This document shows positions 28,166 through 37,414 of a stretch of 64,000 bases of DNA, in pieces. Every line of letters begins with the position of its first letter. Within the stretch, counting starts at the first letter, position 1. The position numbers and the translations under genes were made by a program. The notes beneath the pieces were generated by a model. That model was not told where the DNA came from, ran no database searches, and saw nothing but the letters and a program-made list of their open reading frames with translations. This DNA is from an uncultured Burkholderiales bacterium (lineage in GTDB: Bacteria > Pseudomonadota > Gammaproteobacteria > Burkholderiales > Burkholderiaceae_A): assembly GCA_937864175.1 (NCBI GenBank), contig CALMJH010000041.1:124001-188000 (forward strand), written 5' to 3'.

Positions 28166-28861
28166 ATGCAGCCCACAGCCGTTGCCCTGCTGGTCCGCTG
28201 GAGACCTGACGCACTCCTCTGGGGATCCCTGCGACTGCCGCTGGGCAGTCTTGGCCAGTGGCTAGGGGCCAGGCGGCCAACTGGGCTTCAATTCCAGAAA
28301 TTTCTCGGCAGCGGCCGCGGTGGCGGCTTTCAGATCTGGCCCAGCCTTGACCATCAAGGCTGGTTTGGTGTCTTTGGGCAGCCCGACCAGGCGGAGGAAT
28401 TTGTCCAGACCAGTGCGCTCGTCCGGAGCTATCGCCAGCACAGTGCTGAGCATCTGGTCCTCCAGTTGCAGGCCTATGCCTCACGGGGCCGGTGGTCCAA
28501 CCAGGCCATTGAGCCCAGCTCGGAGGGACCAGGCGCGGGCCCTATCGTCTCGCTCACCCGCGCAAGTATTCGAGTCTCGCGTGCGCGGGCCTTCTGGGCC
28601 CAGTCTCCTGACGCGGAGAGAGACTTGGCCTTGGCTCCGGGCTGCGAGCTTGCGATCGGTCTGGGAGAGATGCCGCTTCTTAGACAGGCAACGCTTAGCC
28701 TCTGGCGGGACGAGGCCAGCCTCATGGGCTATGCCCGAAGCGGCGCACACCTGCGGGCCATCGAGGCTGCCTATCGCCAAGGCTTTTTTACCGAGTCTCT
28801 CTTCACACGATTCGTCGTGCGCTCGGCGTCAGGCCACTGGAGAGGCCGAGTCTATGGCTAG
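28166..28861 (+). CDS. crtA: Spheroidene monooxygenase CrtA
   Basis: Adds a keto group to spheroidene to make spheroidenone, an O2-dependent step. About 231 aa. The C-terminal YARSGAHLRAIEAAY and FFTESLFTRF motifs are diagnostic. Starts at the ATG at 28166 (a GTG immediately before it is an alternative), 22 nt after ppsR. crtA with crtC, crtD and crtF shows that the organism makes carotenoids of the spheroidene pathway. Confidence 0.92.
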   Translation: MQPTAVALLVRWRPDALLWGSLRLPLGSLGQWLGARRPTGLQFQKFLGSGRGGGFQIWPSLDHQGWFGVFGQPDQAEEFVQTSALVRSYRQHSAEHLVLQLQAYASRGRWSNQAIEPSSEGPGAGPIVSLTRASIRVSRARAFWAQSPDAERDLALAPGCELAIGLGEMPLLRQATLSLWRDEASLMGYARSGAHLRAIEAAYRQGFFTESLFTRFVVRSASGHWRGRVYG

Positions 28862-30431
28862 CCAGCCCTCCTTAGTCAAACGCGTCGGCGTGGTCGGATC
28901 GGGGATTGCCGGTCTGGTGGCGGCGTATGAGCTAGCGGCACTGGGCCACCAGGTGATGCTGTTTGAGCAGCAGCCCAGACCAGGTGGCAAGGTCCACCAG
29001 GAGAGTGTCGCGGGTCAATGGATCGACAGCGGACCGACTGTCATGACCATGCGTTGGGTCTTCGACGACCTGCTGGGCCAGTCCGGTCATCGACTCGACG
29101 ACCTGATGACGCTGCGGCCACTCGACGTTCTGGCAAGGCATCACTGGCCCGACGGCAGTCAGCTGGACCTCTTTACAGACCTCGATCGGAGCCACCAGGC
29201 GGTTGCTGAATTCGCGGGCCCGGCCGAGGCAGCGGCCTTTGATCAGTTGATGGCCCAGGCCCGAGAGGTCTACCACCGACTCGAGCCGATCTACATGCGA
29301 GGACAGCGTCCAGACCTGATCGGCATGACCCAGCAGCTAGGCCTGTCCGGTCTTGCCCTGCTTACCCGACTGGGGCCACTTCAGAGTCTAGCCCGCCACC
29401 TCGACCGACGATTTCGAGACCCACGACTGCGCCAACTCTTTGCCCGATATGCCACCTACTGCGGTGGCTCCCCCTGGCTGGCTCCCGCCACCCTGATGCT
29501 CATTGCCTATGTGGAGTCCCGTGGGGTCTGGGCCATTGAGGGTGGCATGCAGTCGCTGGCCACCGGCCTTGCGAGGGGCTTTGAGGAGATCGGGGGACAG
29601 CTGCTGCTCCAGACCCCAGTGACGCGACTGCGCCATCGTTCTGGCCAGATCATCGGGCTCGAAGCACGGATCAACGGCCAAGACAGTCAATCCTTTGACT
29701 TCGATGCGGTGGTTTTTAATGGTGACCTGCGGGCCCTGTCCCAGGCTGGATTGCTCGATGAACCTCGGCCCACTATTCCAAGGCAGCAGACGGAGCCCAG
29801 TTCACTGTCTGCCATGACCTGGTCAGCAGTCGGCGAGGTACAGGGCTTTGGCCTGCACTATCACAATGTGTTTTTCCAGCCGAACTATGCCGAGGAGTTC
29901 TCCTCTATTTTTGAGCAAGGCAGACTGCCCAGAGAGCCAACGGTCTATCTCTGCGCGCAAGATCGTTACGGCGACCCTGCCGGTCAATCCGATTCACTCG
30001 GCCGACCCGAGCGTCTTTTCTTGCTGATCAATGCTCCCGCAAGCCAACCTGGGCAGACCGCCCCCTCTCTTCAGGAGATAGACCAATGCCAACAACGTGT
30101 CTTTTCCCGGCTCGCGGATGCTGGCCTCAAGATCCAACTTACGGAACCCGCCCGAGTCAAGACACCGGCCGACTTTGGTCGTCTCTTTCCGGGCTCGCGG
30201 GGCGCCCTCTATGGTCGAGCACCCCATGGCTGGATGTCGGTCTTCCACAGGGCCTCCAGTCGGTCGCCCATCCGACATCTCTATCTGGCGGGAGGCAGCG
30301 TACATCCGGGGGCGGGGGTTCCGATGGCGGGCCTCTCCGGTCGATTGGCGGTCGCGAGCCTGATGGAAGACCTCGGTTTGACCAGGAAGTCCCCTCGGGT
30401 GGTTATCTCTGGTGGTATGTCGATGGCCTGA
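28854..30431 (+). CDS. crtD: Hydroxyneurosporene/methoxyneurosporene desaturase CrtD
   Basis: FAD-dependent C3,4-desaturase of the CrtI family. 525 aa from the ATG at 28854, which overlaps the crtA stop (ATGGCTAG). FAD-binding GxGxxG motif VGVVGSGIAGLVAAYELA near residue 10, and the C-terminal signature YLAGGSVHPGAGVPMAGLSG near residue 485. The last ~30 residues (MEDLGLTRKSPRVVISGG) look less conserved and overlap the putative crtC frame. Confidence 0.93.
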   Translation: MASQPSLVKRVGVVGSGIAGLVAAYELAALGHQVMLFEQQPRPGGKVHQESVAGQWIDSGPTVMTMRWVFDDLLGQSGHRLDDLMTLRPLDVLARHHWPDGSQLDLFTDLDRSHQAVAEFAGPAEAAAFDQLMAQAREVYHRLEPIYMRGQRPDLIGMTQQLGLSGLALLTRLGPLQSLARHLDRRFRDPRLRQLFARYATYCGGSPWLAPATLMLIAYVESRGVWAIEGGMQSLATGLARGFEEIGGQLLLQTPVTRLRHRSGQIIGLEARINGQDSQSFDFDAVVFNGDLRALSQAGLLDEPRPTIPRQQTEPSSLSAMTWSAVGEVQGFGLHYHNVFFQPNYAEEFSSIFEQGRLPREPTVYLCAQDRYGDPAGQSDSLGRPERLFLLINAPASQPGQTAPSLQEIDQCQQRVFSRLADAGLKIQLTEPARVKTPADFGRLFPGSRGALYGRAPHGWMSVFHRASSRSPIRHLYLAGGSVHPGAGVPMAGLSGRLAVASLMEDLGLTRKSPRVVISGGMSMA

Positions 30432-31309
30432 GTGACTGCGGTCAACACGGCATCACCATCATCGTCTTTGTCGGCAGTGTCTTCTCACCCTATTACCGGA
30501 CAGCCCTTCGAAGAGCCGCTAGCCAAGGAACTCTCGTCGATGCCCAGAACCACTGCTCGGTGAATGTCGCCCTCTACAGTCCCGGCCAACAACGATGGGC
30601 CATGACCGAGCGAGGCGCCAGGTGGTTGTCTCGGGGAAGAGACTTCTATCAGCTAGGACCCAGCGCCGTTCACTGGCACGCCGACCGCCTGACCATCGAG
30701 GTCGAGGAATGGTCCAACCCCATCCCAAGGCGTCTGCGTGGTCGTGTCACGCTGCATCCCGAGCAGCTCTTCAGCCAGGTCGAACACCTCGACACCAATG
30801 GGCTGCATCGCTGGGGACCCCTTGCGCCGAACAGCCGCATTGAAGTCGATTTCTCGCAGCCTGGTCTACGCTGGCAGGGACGCGGATACCTCGACTCCAA
30901 CGAGGGGGATGAACCGATTGATCGGCCTTTTGTTGACTGGGATTGGTCCCGTTCAGAGCAGTCTGATGGCTCCTGTGCAGTGGTCTACGACGTCCGACAA
31001 CGGGATGGCCAGGAGATTCTGCTGGCCAAGCGCTACTCGGCCTCGGGCCAGATCACTGACTTTGTTCCCCCGGGTCGGCAGCAACTCGGCCGAACGGGCT
31101 GGAGAATCGGGCGCCAGTTGAGGTCTGGCGGGGCGAGCCTTGGAAGCCTTCGGACTCTTGAGGACACTCCGTTCTATGCGCGTTCGATGGTACAGGCCCA
31201 GAGCCTTGGTGAGCAGGTACCGGTCATGCACGAGACCCTTGTCCTCGATCGCCTGGTCTCACCCGTGGTCCAGTGGATGCTGCCTTGGAGAATGCCCCGA
31301 CGCTCGTAA
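30086..31309 (+). CDS. crtC: Carotenoid 1,2-hydratase CrtC (start codon problematic)
   Basis: Adds water across the C1-C2 bond of neurosporene/lycopene. The conserved part begins near base 30378 (FDQEVPSGGYLWWYVDGLSD) and continues with ITIIVFVGSVFSPYYR and later NHCSVNVALY. The only ATG in this frame is at 30086, deep inside crtD; no ATG, GTG or TTG occurs between there and a GTG at about 30559, which is past the conserved N-terminus. The first ~97 encoded residues from 30086 look like an out-of-frame reading of crtD. So the real start is non-standard, or there is a -1 frameshift from crtD, or a sequence error. The 3' end overlaps crtB by 51 nt. Confidence 0.8.
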   Translation: MPTTCLFPARGCWPQDPTYGTRPSQDTGRLWSSLSGLAGRPLWSSTPWLDVGLPQGLQSVAHPTSLSGGRQRTSGGGGSDGGPLRSIGGREPDGRPRFDQEVPSGGYLWWYVDGLSDCGQHGITIIVFVGSVFSPYYRTALRRAASQGTLVDAQNHCSVNVALYSPGQQRWAMTERGARWLSRGRDFYQLGPSAVHWHADRLTIEVEEWSNPIPRRLRGRVTLHPEQLFSQVEHLDTNGLHRWGPLAPNSRIEVDFSQPGLRWQGRGYLDSNEGDEPIDRPFVDWDWSRSEQSDGSCAVVYDVRQRDGQEILLAKRYSASGQITDFVPPGRQQLGRTGWRIGRQLRSGGASLGSLRTLEDTPFYARSMVQAQSLGEQVPVMHETLVLDRLVSPVVQWMLPWRMPRRS

Positions 31310-32356
31310 GACAGCCTGGGGGCGTTCTCGGGCCTGAAGATCTAGAAAGAGATCGATCATCCAGCCCGCCTTGTCGGAGAAGGTCTTGGGGGCAATGCTG
31401 GCCATCGACGGCAGGGCTGCATCGACCAGAAACTGCACAGCCGGCAGTGGGCGGTGGCCGCGACGCCAGGCGGGTGCCATGACAAAAGAGGCCGTGGCCT
31501 GCGCCACTCGTACGAGTTTTCGATGCTTGGAGACGACAGCCCGATGGTCAACGGAGTTGAATCCTCGGCGGGCAATCTCCCGACCGATGTCCGCATAGAT
31601 GGTGCGGGCTGAGACGATGGCTGGGCGGCAGGCCCTTGGCAGGGCTGAAACACCCTGTTCAGCCCGTCCATAGAGTTCGTTGGCATGGTCGAGCAGACGG
31701 CTGACCACGCGACCCAGGGCGGGCGAGAAAGTCGGTCGGGCGAGAAAGTCATCGGGATCAAGACCTTCGGCCTTCAACCAGTCGCGCGGCAGGTAACAAC
31801 GACCCATGGCTGCATCCTCGCCGACATCTCGGGCAATGTTGGTCAACTGCATCGCCACTCCAAGCTCGCAGGCCCGCGCCAACGCCCATGGCTCGCGAAC
31901 GCCCATGATGAGGGCCATCATGGCGCCCACCGTGCCCGCCACCCGAGCCCCGTAATCACAGACCTGGTCGATGGTCTGGTAGTGGCGGCCCTGGGCGTCC
32001 CATTCAAAGCCCTCCAGGAGGGCGGCCGGCAGGGCCAGTGGCAGTTGGTAGTGGTCCACCACTTTGGCGAAGGCCTCGTCGGCAAGAAAGGCCTGAGGGC
32101 GGCCCTGGTAGATGGCCGCAAGTCTGCTGCGCAGGTCCCTCATCACCCCATCCATCTGGTCGGAGCAATCTACCTCGTCATCGGTGACACGGCAGAAGGC
32201 ATAGAGGGCTGTCACGGGCACTCGAACCTCTCGAGGCAGGAGCCGAGAGGCTGCATAAAAAGATTTTGAACCCTGACGCATGAGGCCCTCGCAGCCACCC
32301 AGGGCGAAGGCTCTGAGATGCGCAGCCCGATACTGCTGGGCGCCTGAGGTGGTCAT
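31259..32356 (-). CDS. crtB: Phytoene synthase CrtB
   Basis: Condenses two GGPP to phytoene. 365 aa. Both Asp-rich motifs are present (TDDEVDCSD near residue 57 and RDVGEDAAMGRCYLP near 170), as is the squalene/phytoene-synthase fold signature. Overlaps crtI upstream by 4 nt and converges on crtC with a 51-nt overlap of coding ends, longer than usual for the family's C-terminus. Confidence 0.94.
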   Translation of the reverse strand: MTTSGAQQYRAAHLRAFALGGCEGLMRQGSKSFYAASRLLPREVRVPVTALYAFCRVTDDEVDCSDQMDGVMRDLRSRLAAIYQGRPQAFLADEAFAKVVDHYQLPLALPAALLEGFEWDAQGRHYQTIDQVCDYGARVAGTVGAMMALIMGVREPWALARACELGVAMQLTNIARDVGEDAAMGRCYLPRDWLKAEGLDPDDFLARPTFSPALGRVVSRLLDHANELYGRAEQGVSALPRACRPAIVSARTIYADIGREIARRGFNSVDHRAVVSKHRKLVRVAQATASFVMAPAWRRGHRPLPAVQFLVDAALPSMASIAPKTFSDKAGWMIDLFLDLQARERPQAVLRASGHSPRQHPLDHG

Positions 32357-33930
32357 GGCGAATACCCCGAGGCCTTGGCCAGACCGGCCGATGGGAGACC
32401 CGACCGCCTAAGGGGCGGGGCGCGACGGGTCCAGTCGTTCGCCCTGGGCATCAGGGCATCAAAGGCTTTGGCCGAGGTGAGGACGCCCGGTATGCCTGCC
32501 CCTGGATGGGTACCTGCCCCGACCATAAATAGGCCCTCTACTTCTTCGCTGCGGTTGTGAGGCCGAAACCAGGCACTCTGCAAGAGCCTTGGCTCCATGC
32601 CAAAGGCGGCGCCCTTGTAGGCCATGTAGTCGGTCTCAAAGTCGTTGGGAGTCATCCAGTGGGAGGTCACGATGGACTCGGACAGCCCTGGGCAGATGGT
32701 CTTCTCTAACTCGGCACAGATGGCGGCCTGGTATCGAGGGGCCTGAGCAGCCCAGTCCACCGCAGCATCCAGGTGGGGGACCGGCGAGAGGACGTAGAAG
32801 GCATCGCAGCCCGGCGGTGCAAGGCTCGGGTCGGTTGCAGTCGGACGGTGGAGGTAGAGACTGAAATCCTCGGACAAGACTTTGTTTTGAAAGATGTCAC
32901 GAAGGAGACCTTCGTAGCGGGGGCCCATCAGAATCTGATGGTGGGGCAGGTCGTCATAGCGCCGGCTCGTGCCGAAGTACCAGACGAAAAGCCCCATCGA
33001 ATAGGCGGACTGCGCGAGCTTGCGGTCTGTCCAGGTCTTGCGGGTCACACTGGGGATCAGGCGACGGTAGGTGTTGGCCGCGTCGGCATTGGAGACCACC
33101 AGATCGGCGGCTATCCGCTGTCCACCGGCCAGACGGACGCCCTGGACGTGCCCAGCCTCCACCAGAATTTCCTGAACTTCGGAGTTGAGCTGGACCTCAC
33201 CACCAAGGTCCTCAATCAGGCTCACCATCGCCTGCACAATCGCACCGGTACCGCCCATGGCGGAGTGGACACCAAACCGTCTCTCCAAGGCTGGAATCAG
33301 GCTGTAGACGCAGGTTACGGTCAGTGGATTGCCGCCGATGAGCAGCGGATGAAAACTAAAGACCTGCTGAAGCTTGTGGCTGCGGAAGTGGCGTCTGGCC
33401 ATGCCAAAAATACTCTGCCAGGCCCGCATCTCGACCATGGCCGGAATCGAGGCCAAGAGCTCTCCAACGGTCTCGAAGGGGACCGTGCCCAGTTCCTCGT
33501 AGCCTTTGGTATAGCAACGCTCAGCCTCCTGCATAAATCGCTCGAGGCCCGGAAGGTCTTCGGGGCTCAGGCGGGCCACCTCCTGGCGCATTCGGTCGGG
33601 GTCACCGTGGTAGTCGAAGTGGCTGCCGTCTGAAAAACGAATTCGGTAGAAGGGATTCATGGGAACCAGCTCGACCACGTCAGAGAACTGGCGTCCGGCC
33701 AATTCCCAGAGTTCGTCGAGGAGGAAGGGGGCCGTCACAATGGTGGGACCGGCATCGAAGGTAAAACCATCCTGCCGAAAGACCTGGGCTCGACCCCCCG
33801 GCCGGTCCAGTCGCTCCAAGACCGTTACCCGGTAGCCTTTGACCAGAAGCCTGATGGCTGCGGCCAGGCCGCCAAAACCGCTGCCAATCACCACAACGGT
33901 CGGTCGCTGGTCTTTGGTGTCTCTCACCAT
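32353..33930 (-). CDS. crtI: Phytoene desaturase CrtI
   Basis: FAD-dependent enzyme that converts phytoene to neurosporene/lycopene. 525 aa. FAD motif VVVIGSGFGGLAAAIRLL near residue 11 and C-terminal GAGTHPGAGIPGVLTSAKA near residue 478. The start ATG has no clear SD. It is divergent from bchG and shares a promoter region with two PpsR-type sites. Confidence 0.95.
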   Translation of the reverse strand: MVRDTKDQRPTVVVIGSGFGGLAAAIRLLVKGYRVTVLERLDRPGGRAQVFRQDGFTFDAGPTIVTAPFLLDELWELAGRQFSDVVELVPMNPFYRIRFSDGSHFDYHGDPDRMRQEVARLSPEDLPGLERFMQEAERCYTKGYEELGTVPFETVGELLASIPAMVEMRAWQSIFGMARRHFRSHKLQQVFSFHPLLIGGNPLTVTCVYSLIPALERRFGVHSAMGGTGAIVQAMVSLIEDLGGEVQLNSEVQEILVEAGHVQGVRLAGGQRIAADLVVSNADAANTYRRLIPSVTRKTWTDRKLAQSAYSMGLFVWYFGTSRRYDDLPHHQILMGPRYEGLLRDIFQNKVLSEDFSLYLHRPTATDPSLAPPGCDAFYVLSPVPHLDAAVDWAAQAPRYQAAICAELEKTICPGLSESIVTSHWMTPNDFETDYMAYKGAAFGMEPRLLQSAWFRPHNRSEEVEGLFMVGAGTHPGAGIPGVLTSAKAFDALMPRANDWTRRAPPLRRSGLPSAGLAKASGYSP

Positions 33931-33956
33931 GGGGATGCTTTCTAGTCTGCTAAGAG

Positions 33957-34000
33957 TGTAAATTGCAATTGACGGCCTTATTTGTCAAGTAGAGAATGTC
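33957..34000. promoter_or_regulatory. Tandem PpsR/CrtJ-type sites between crtI and bchG
   Basis: Site 1 at 33957-33974 is TGT-N12-ACG. After exactly 8 bp, 33983-34000 reads TGT-N12-GTC, a degenerate partner. Both are one or more bases off consensus, but the spacing matches the other three pairs in the cluster. Confidence 0.6.
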
Positions 34001-34003
34001 TTC

Positions 34004-34873
34004 ATGGCCATTCCCACCGCGGCCCTCGAGCTCTTCAAGCCCATCACCTGGTTTCCGCCCATGTGGGCGTTTGCCTGTGGAGTGGTCTCGTCCGGACAGT
34101 CCCTTGCCAACCACTGGACGCTGGCCCTGTTAGGCCTGGTCTTGGCCGGCCCAATGGTCTGCGCCAGCAGCCAGGCCGTGAACGACTGGTTTGACCGACA
34201 CGTTGACGCCATCAATGAGCCTCACCGACCGATCCCGTCTGGACGGCTGCCGGGCCGGTGGGGGCTTGGTCTCGCCCTGACCTGGACCCTGCTCTCCGCC
34301 CTCATCGCCAGTCTTCTGGGCCCCTGGGGTTTCGCCGCTGGACTGGTGGGCCTGGGACTCGCCTGGGCCTACAGCATGCCCCCGCTTCGCCTCAAACAAA
34401 ATGGATGGTCCGGCATCCTGGCCTGCGGATTGGCCTACGAGGGGCTGGCCTGGATCACGGGCTACGCCGTGATGACCGATGGTCAGCCACCAGCCCAGGC
34501 GGTCCTCGTTCTGGCCTTGCTCTACAGCATCGGAGCGGCCGGCATCATGGCCCTCAACGACTTCAAGGCCATTGCTGGGGACCAAGCCCACGGCATCCGA
34601 TCCCTGCCCGTGCTCTACGGACCACGCCGTGCCGCTCACCTGGCCATTGGGCTGATGCTGGCGCCCCAAATCCTAGTGATTGGCTTTCTTGCAACCTCGG
34701 GACACTTCCTCGCAGCACTGCTCATCGCGGGCCTGCTGGCGGTCCAGGGAGCCCTGATGGTCTGGTTCCAGCGGGAACCAATTGGCCGCGCCCTTCCCCT
34801 GAGTGGATTCGGAGTGCCGTTTTTTGTGGGCGGAATGATGATCAGCGCATCGGCCATTGGGGCGGTCACATGA
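34004..34873 (+). CDS. bchG: Bacteriochlorophyll a synthase (geranylgeranyl/phytyl transferase) BchG
   Basis: UbiA-family membrane prenyltransferase that esterifies bacteriochlorophyllide a. 289 aa, eight to nine predicted spans. Asp motif NDWFDRHVDAINEPHRPIPSG is present as NDWFDRHVDAINEP near residue 61, and the second motif NDFKAIAGDQAHGIRS-like text near 186. The first ATG (MAIPTAALELFKPITWFPP) fits the family N-terminus. Overlaps the next gene by 4 nt. Confidence 0.95.
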   Translation: MAIPTAALELFKPITWFPPMWAFACGVVSSGQSLANHWTLALLGLVLAGPMVCASSQAVNDWFDRHVDAINEPHRPIPSGRLPGRWGLGLALTWTLLSALIASLLGPWGFAAGLVGLGLAWAYSMPPLRLKQNGWSGILACGLAYEGLAWITGYAVMTDGQPPAQAVLVLALLYSIGAAGIMALNDFKAIAGDQAHGIRSLPVLYGPRRAAHLAIGLMLAPQILVIGFLATSGHFLAALLIAGLLAVQGALMVWFQREPIGRALPLSGFGVPFFVGGMMISASAIGAVT

Positions 34874-36210
34874 GCAGAAGCCAGAACGCCTTCGGCTGGC
34901 AAAAGATTGCCCGCCTGGGTCTGGTCCAGGCCTGCATCGGCGGCGTCGTGGTGCTGGCCACCTCAACGCTTAACCGTGTCATCGTGGTGGAGCTCAGTCT
35001 GGCGGCGGTCATTCCCGGCCTGATGGTGGCGGGCCATTATCTGCTTCAGATCCTTCGGCCTCGAATGGGCTTTGGCACCGACCAGACGGGCCGTTGTACC
35101 CCCTGGATTCGCGGAGGCCTGCTGGTCCTGGCCCTTGGGGGGGTGATCGCCAGCATGGGGACGGGCCTCATGGTGGAGCAATTCTGGCTGGGGCTTTTGG
35201 TCTGCGCGGGTGGCTTTGTCGGAATTGGTATTGGCGTTAGCGCCTGCGGTACCTCCGTCCTCGCCCTCTTGGCCAAGTCGGTCGAAGGACCCCGCCGGGC
35301 TGCCGCGGCGACACTGGTCTGGCTGATGATGATTGCCGGCTTTGCCATCACCGCTGGTCTCTCAGGGCGTTTCCTCGACCCCTTCACCATGGACCGGCTC
35401 TTGATAGTGAGCCTCTGGGTCGCTGGGCTGGCCATTGTCTTGACTCTTCTGGCCACGTGGCGGCTCGAGCCTGCTCGTTGGGCTCCTGCGGCGCGGGCCT
35501 CTGCACCCAGCCCCCTGAGTTTTCGGCAGGCTATGGCAACCGTCCTGACCGAGCCCGCCGTGAGACGCTTTACGGTCTTTGTCTTTGTCAGCATGCTTGC
35601 CTTCAGTGCCCAAGACCTGATTCTTGAGCCCTATGCCGGCTTGGTCTTCGGCTATTCGCCAGGCCAGTCCACCCAACTCTCCGGCCTTCAGCATGCTGGA
35701 GTCTTGGTAGGCATGCTGCTGGTGCCAGCCTCTCAGCGGCTGCCCCGATTCGGCCGGGCACCCGGGCTGCTCCGGTTCTGGACGATTGCAGGCTGCCTGC
35801 TGTCTGGCCTTGCCTTGCTGGCCCTTACAGTCGGTGGCCGTCTGCCCAGTGTCTGGCCGCTGGGGCTGAACGTCTTTCTTCTTGGCGCAGCCAACGGAGC
35901 CTTTTCGATCGCAGCAATCGCCAGCATGATGGCCCTGGCCAATCGGGGTGTAGCCGCCCACGAGGGCACCCGAATGGGTGTCTGGGGCGCCGCCCAGGCC
36001 CTGGCCTTTGCCTGTGGCGGGCTCATCGGAACTGCCCTGGCCGATACCGCGGGCCATCTGGTGGACGACCTGGCCACGGCCTATGGCCTGGTCTTCTTCC
36101 TAGAGGCCTGCGCCTTCGTGGTGGCCGCCGCCCTTGGAGCCAGGCTCGATGCACCCATTGGCCTGCCCCACCCTTCCCCTCAGACCCACCAGGAGACCTG
36201 CCGTGCCTGA
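34870..36210 (+). CDS. PucC-like MFS protein (BCD family, ORF428 type)
   Basis: About 446 aa, twelve predicted spans; a second BCD-family member next to LhaA. Start at the ATG at 34870, overlapping the bchG stop as ATGA. Shares STLNRVIVVELSL and FSAQDLILEPYAGLVFG with LhaA. In Rhodobacter the equivalent gene lies between bchG and bchP, exactly as here, and is called orf428 or bch2. Probably delivers newly made pigment to antenna or reaction-centre proteins. Confidence 0.9.
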   Translation: MSRSQNAFGWQKIARLGLVQACIGGVVVLATSTLNRVIVVELSLAAVIPGLMVAGHYLLQILRPRMGFGTDQTGRCTPWIRGGLLVLALGGVIASMGTGLMVEQFWLGLLVCAGGFVGIGIGVSACGTSVLALLAKSVEGPRRAAAATLVWLMMIAGFAITAGLSGRFLDPFTMDRLLIVSLWVAGLAIVLTLLATWRLEPARWAPAARASAPSPLSFRQAMATVLTEPAVRRFTVFVFVSMLAFSAQDLILEPYAGLVFGYSPGQSTQLSGLQHAGVLVGMLLVPASQRLPRFGRAPGLLRFWTIAGCLLSGLALLALTVGGRLPSVWPLGLNVFLLGAANGAFSIAAIASMMALANRGVAAHEGTRMGVWGAAQALAFACGGLIGTALADTAGHLVDDLATAYGLVFFLEACAFVVAAALGARLDAPIGLPHPSPQTHQETCRA

Positions 36211-37414
36211 CCCTCTCTCATTCGATGTCGTCGTGGTGGGCGGTGGACCCGCTGGTTCAGTGGCCGCAGAACGTTTTGCCAAGGCAGGACACTCTGTCGC
36301 CCTCCTCGACCGAGCCGGCCGGGTCAAGCCCTGCGGTGGCGCAATTCCGCCTCGTCTCATTCAGGACTTCAACATTCCAGACCGTTTGCTGGTGGCAAAA
36401 ATTCGCTGTGCACGCATGATCGCCCCAAGCCGGAAGATGGTCGACATTCCCATCGACAATGGATTTGTCGGCATGGTGAACCGCGGTGAATTTGATGAAT
36501 TTCTTCGGGAGCGAGCCGCTGAAGCTGGTGCACGCCGACTTGTGGGCCAGTTTGTTCGCCTGCAGCCGGCTGACCAGTCCCCCTGGCGATCCCTGGAAAT
36601 ACTGCAGCGAGACCGAGACGGCCAGGAGTATCGCCAGCAGCTCCGGGCCCGCCTCATTATTGGAGCCGACGGCGCCAAGTCGCAGGTCGCCCAGCAGGCC
36701 GTTCCCGGGGCCGACCGCGGCAAGACGGTCTTCGCCTACCACGAGATCTTGCGGCGTCCAGCGGCCGACAACTCCCAGGCCCACGACTACGATCCAGACC
36801 GCTGCGATGTCTACTATCAGGGGGATGTCTCGCCTGACTTCTACGGCTGGATGTTTCCCCATGGGGACTGCCTGAGCATTGGCACCGGCAGCATGGACAA
36901 GGGCTTTTCCCTCCGGGGTGCCACAGCCCTGCTAAAGACTCGGGCGGGGCTCGAGAACTGCGAACTCCTGCGGAAAGAGGGCGCCCCCATTCCGCTCAAG
37001 CCCCTTCCTCGATGGGACGATGGACGTCAGGTCCTTCTCGCGGGTGATGCGGCGGGCGTCGTCGCGCCCGCCTCAGGCGAGGGCATTTATTACGCCATGC
37101 TTGGTGGCGACCTCGCCGCACAGGCGGGCCTGAATTTTCTTCGAACCGGCGATGCCAAGAGCCTCCGCCAGGCCCGAGCGGCCTTTATGAAAGACCACGG
37201 GCGCATCTTTATGATTCTCGGACTCCTGCAGAGGTTTTGGTACAGCTCCGAGAAAAGACGTGAACAATTTGTCAAAATCTGTGAAGACCAAGATGTTCAG
37301 CAACTCACCTTTGATGCCTACATGAACAAGCGACTCGTCCGTCGTCGACCAATGGCCCACCTGCGAATCCTAATGAAAGACCTTGCCCACCTGCTGGGCT
37401 TCGCCCGAGCATGA
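36203..37414 (+). CDS. bchP: Geranylgeranyl reductase BchP
   Basis: Flavoprotein that reduces the geranylgeranyl tail of bacteriochlorophyll to phytyl. 403 aa from a GTG at 36203, which has AGGAG 7 nt upstream and overlaps the preceding stop as GTGCCTGA. FAD motif VVVVGGGPAGSVAAERFA near residue 9; PCGGAIPPRL near 48; LLAGDAAGVVAPASGEGI near 281. It overlaps tspO by 4 nt. Confidence 0.95.
   Translation: MPDPLSFDVVVVGGGPAGSVAAERFAKAGHSVALLDRAGRVKPCGGAIPPRLIQDFNIPDRLLVAKIRCARMIAPSRKMVDIPIDNGFVGMVNRGEFDEFLRERAAEAGARRLVGQFVRLQPADQSPWRSLEILQRDRDGQEYRQQLRARLIIGADGAKSQVAQQAVPGADRGKTVFAYHEILRRPAADNSQAHDYDPDRCDVYYQGDVSPDFYGWMFPHGDCLSIGTGSMDKGFSLRGATALLKTRAGLENCELLRKEGAPIPLKPLPRWDDGRQVLLAGDAAGVVAPASGEGIYYAMLGGDLAAQAGLNFLRTGDAKSLRQARAAFMKDHGRIFMILGLLQRFWYSSEKRREQFVKICEDQDVQQLTFDAYMNKRLVRRRPMAHLRILMKDLAHLLGFARA

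Noticed and set aside
34130-34669. 179-codon minus-strand frame inside bchG
   Set aside because: Repeats of Gly/Gln-rich text typical of an antisense shadow; bchG is certain.
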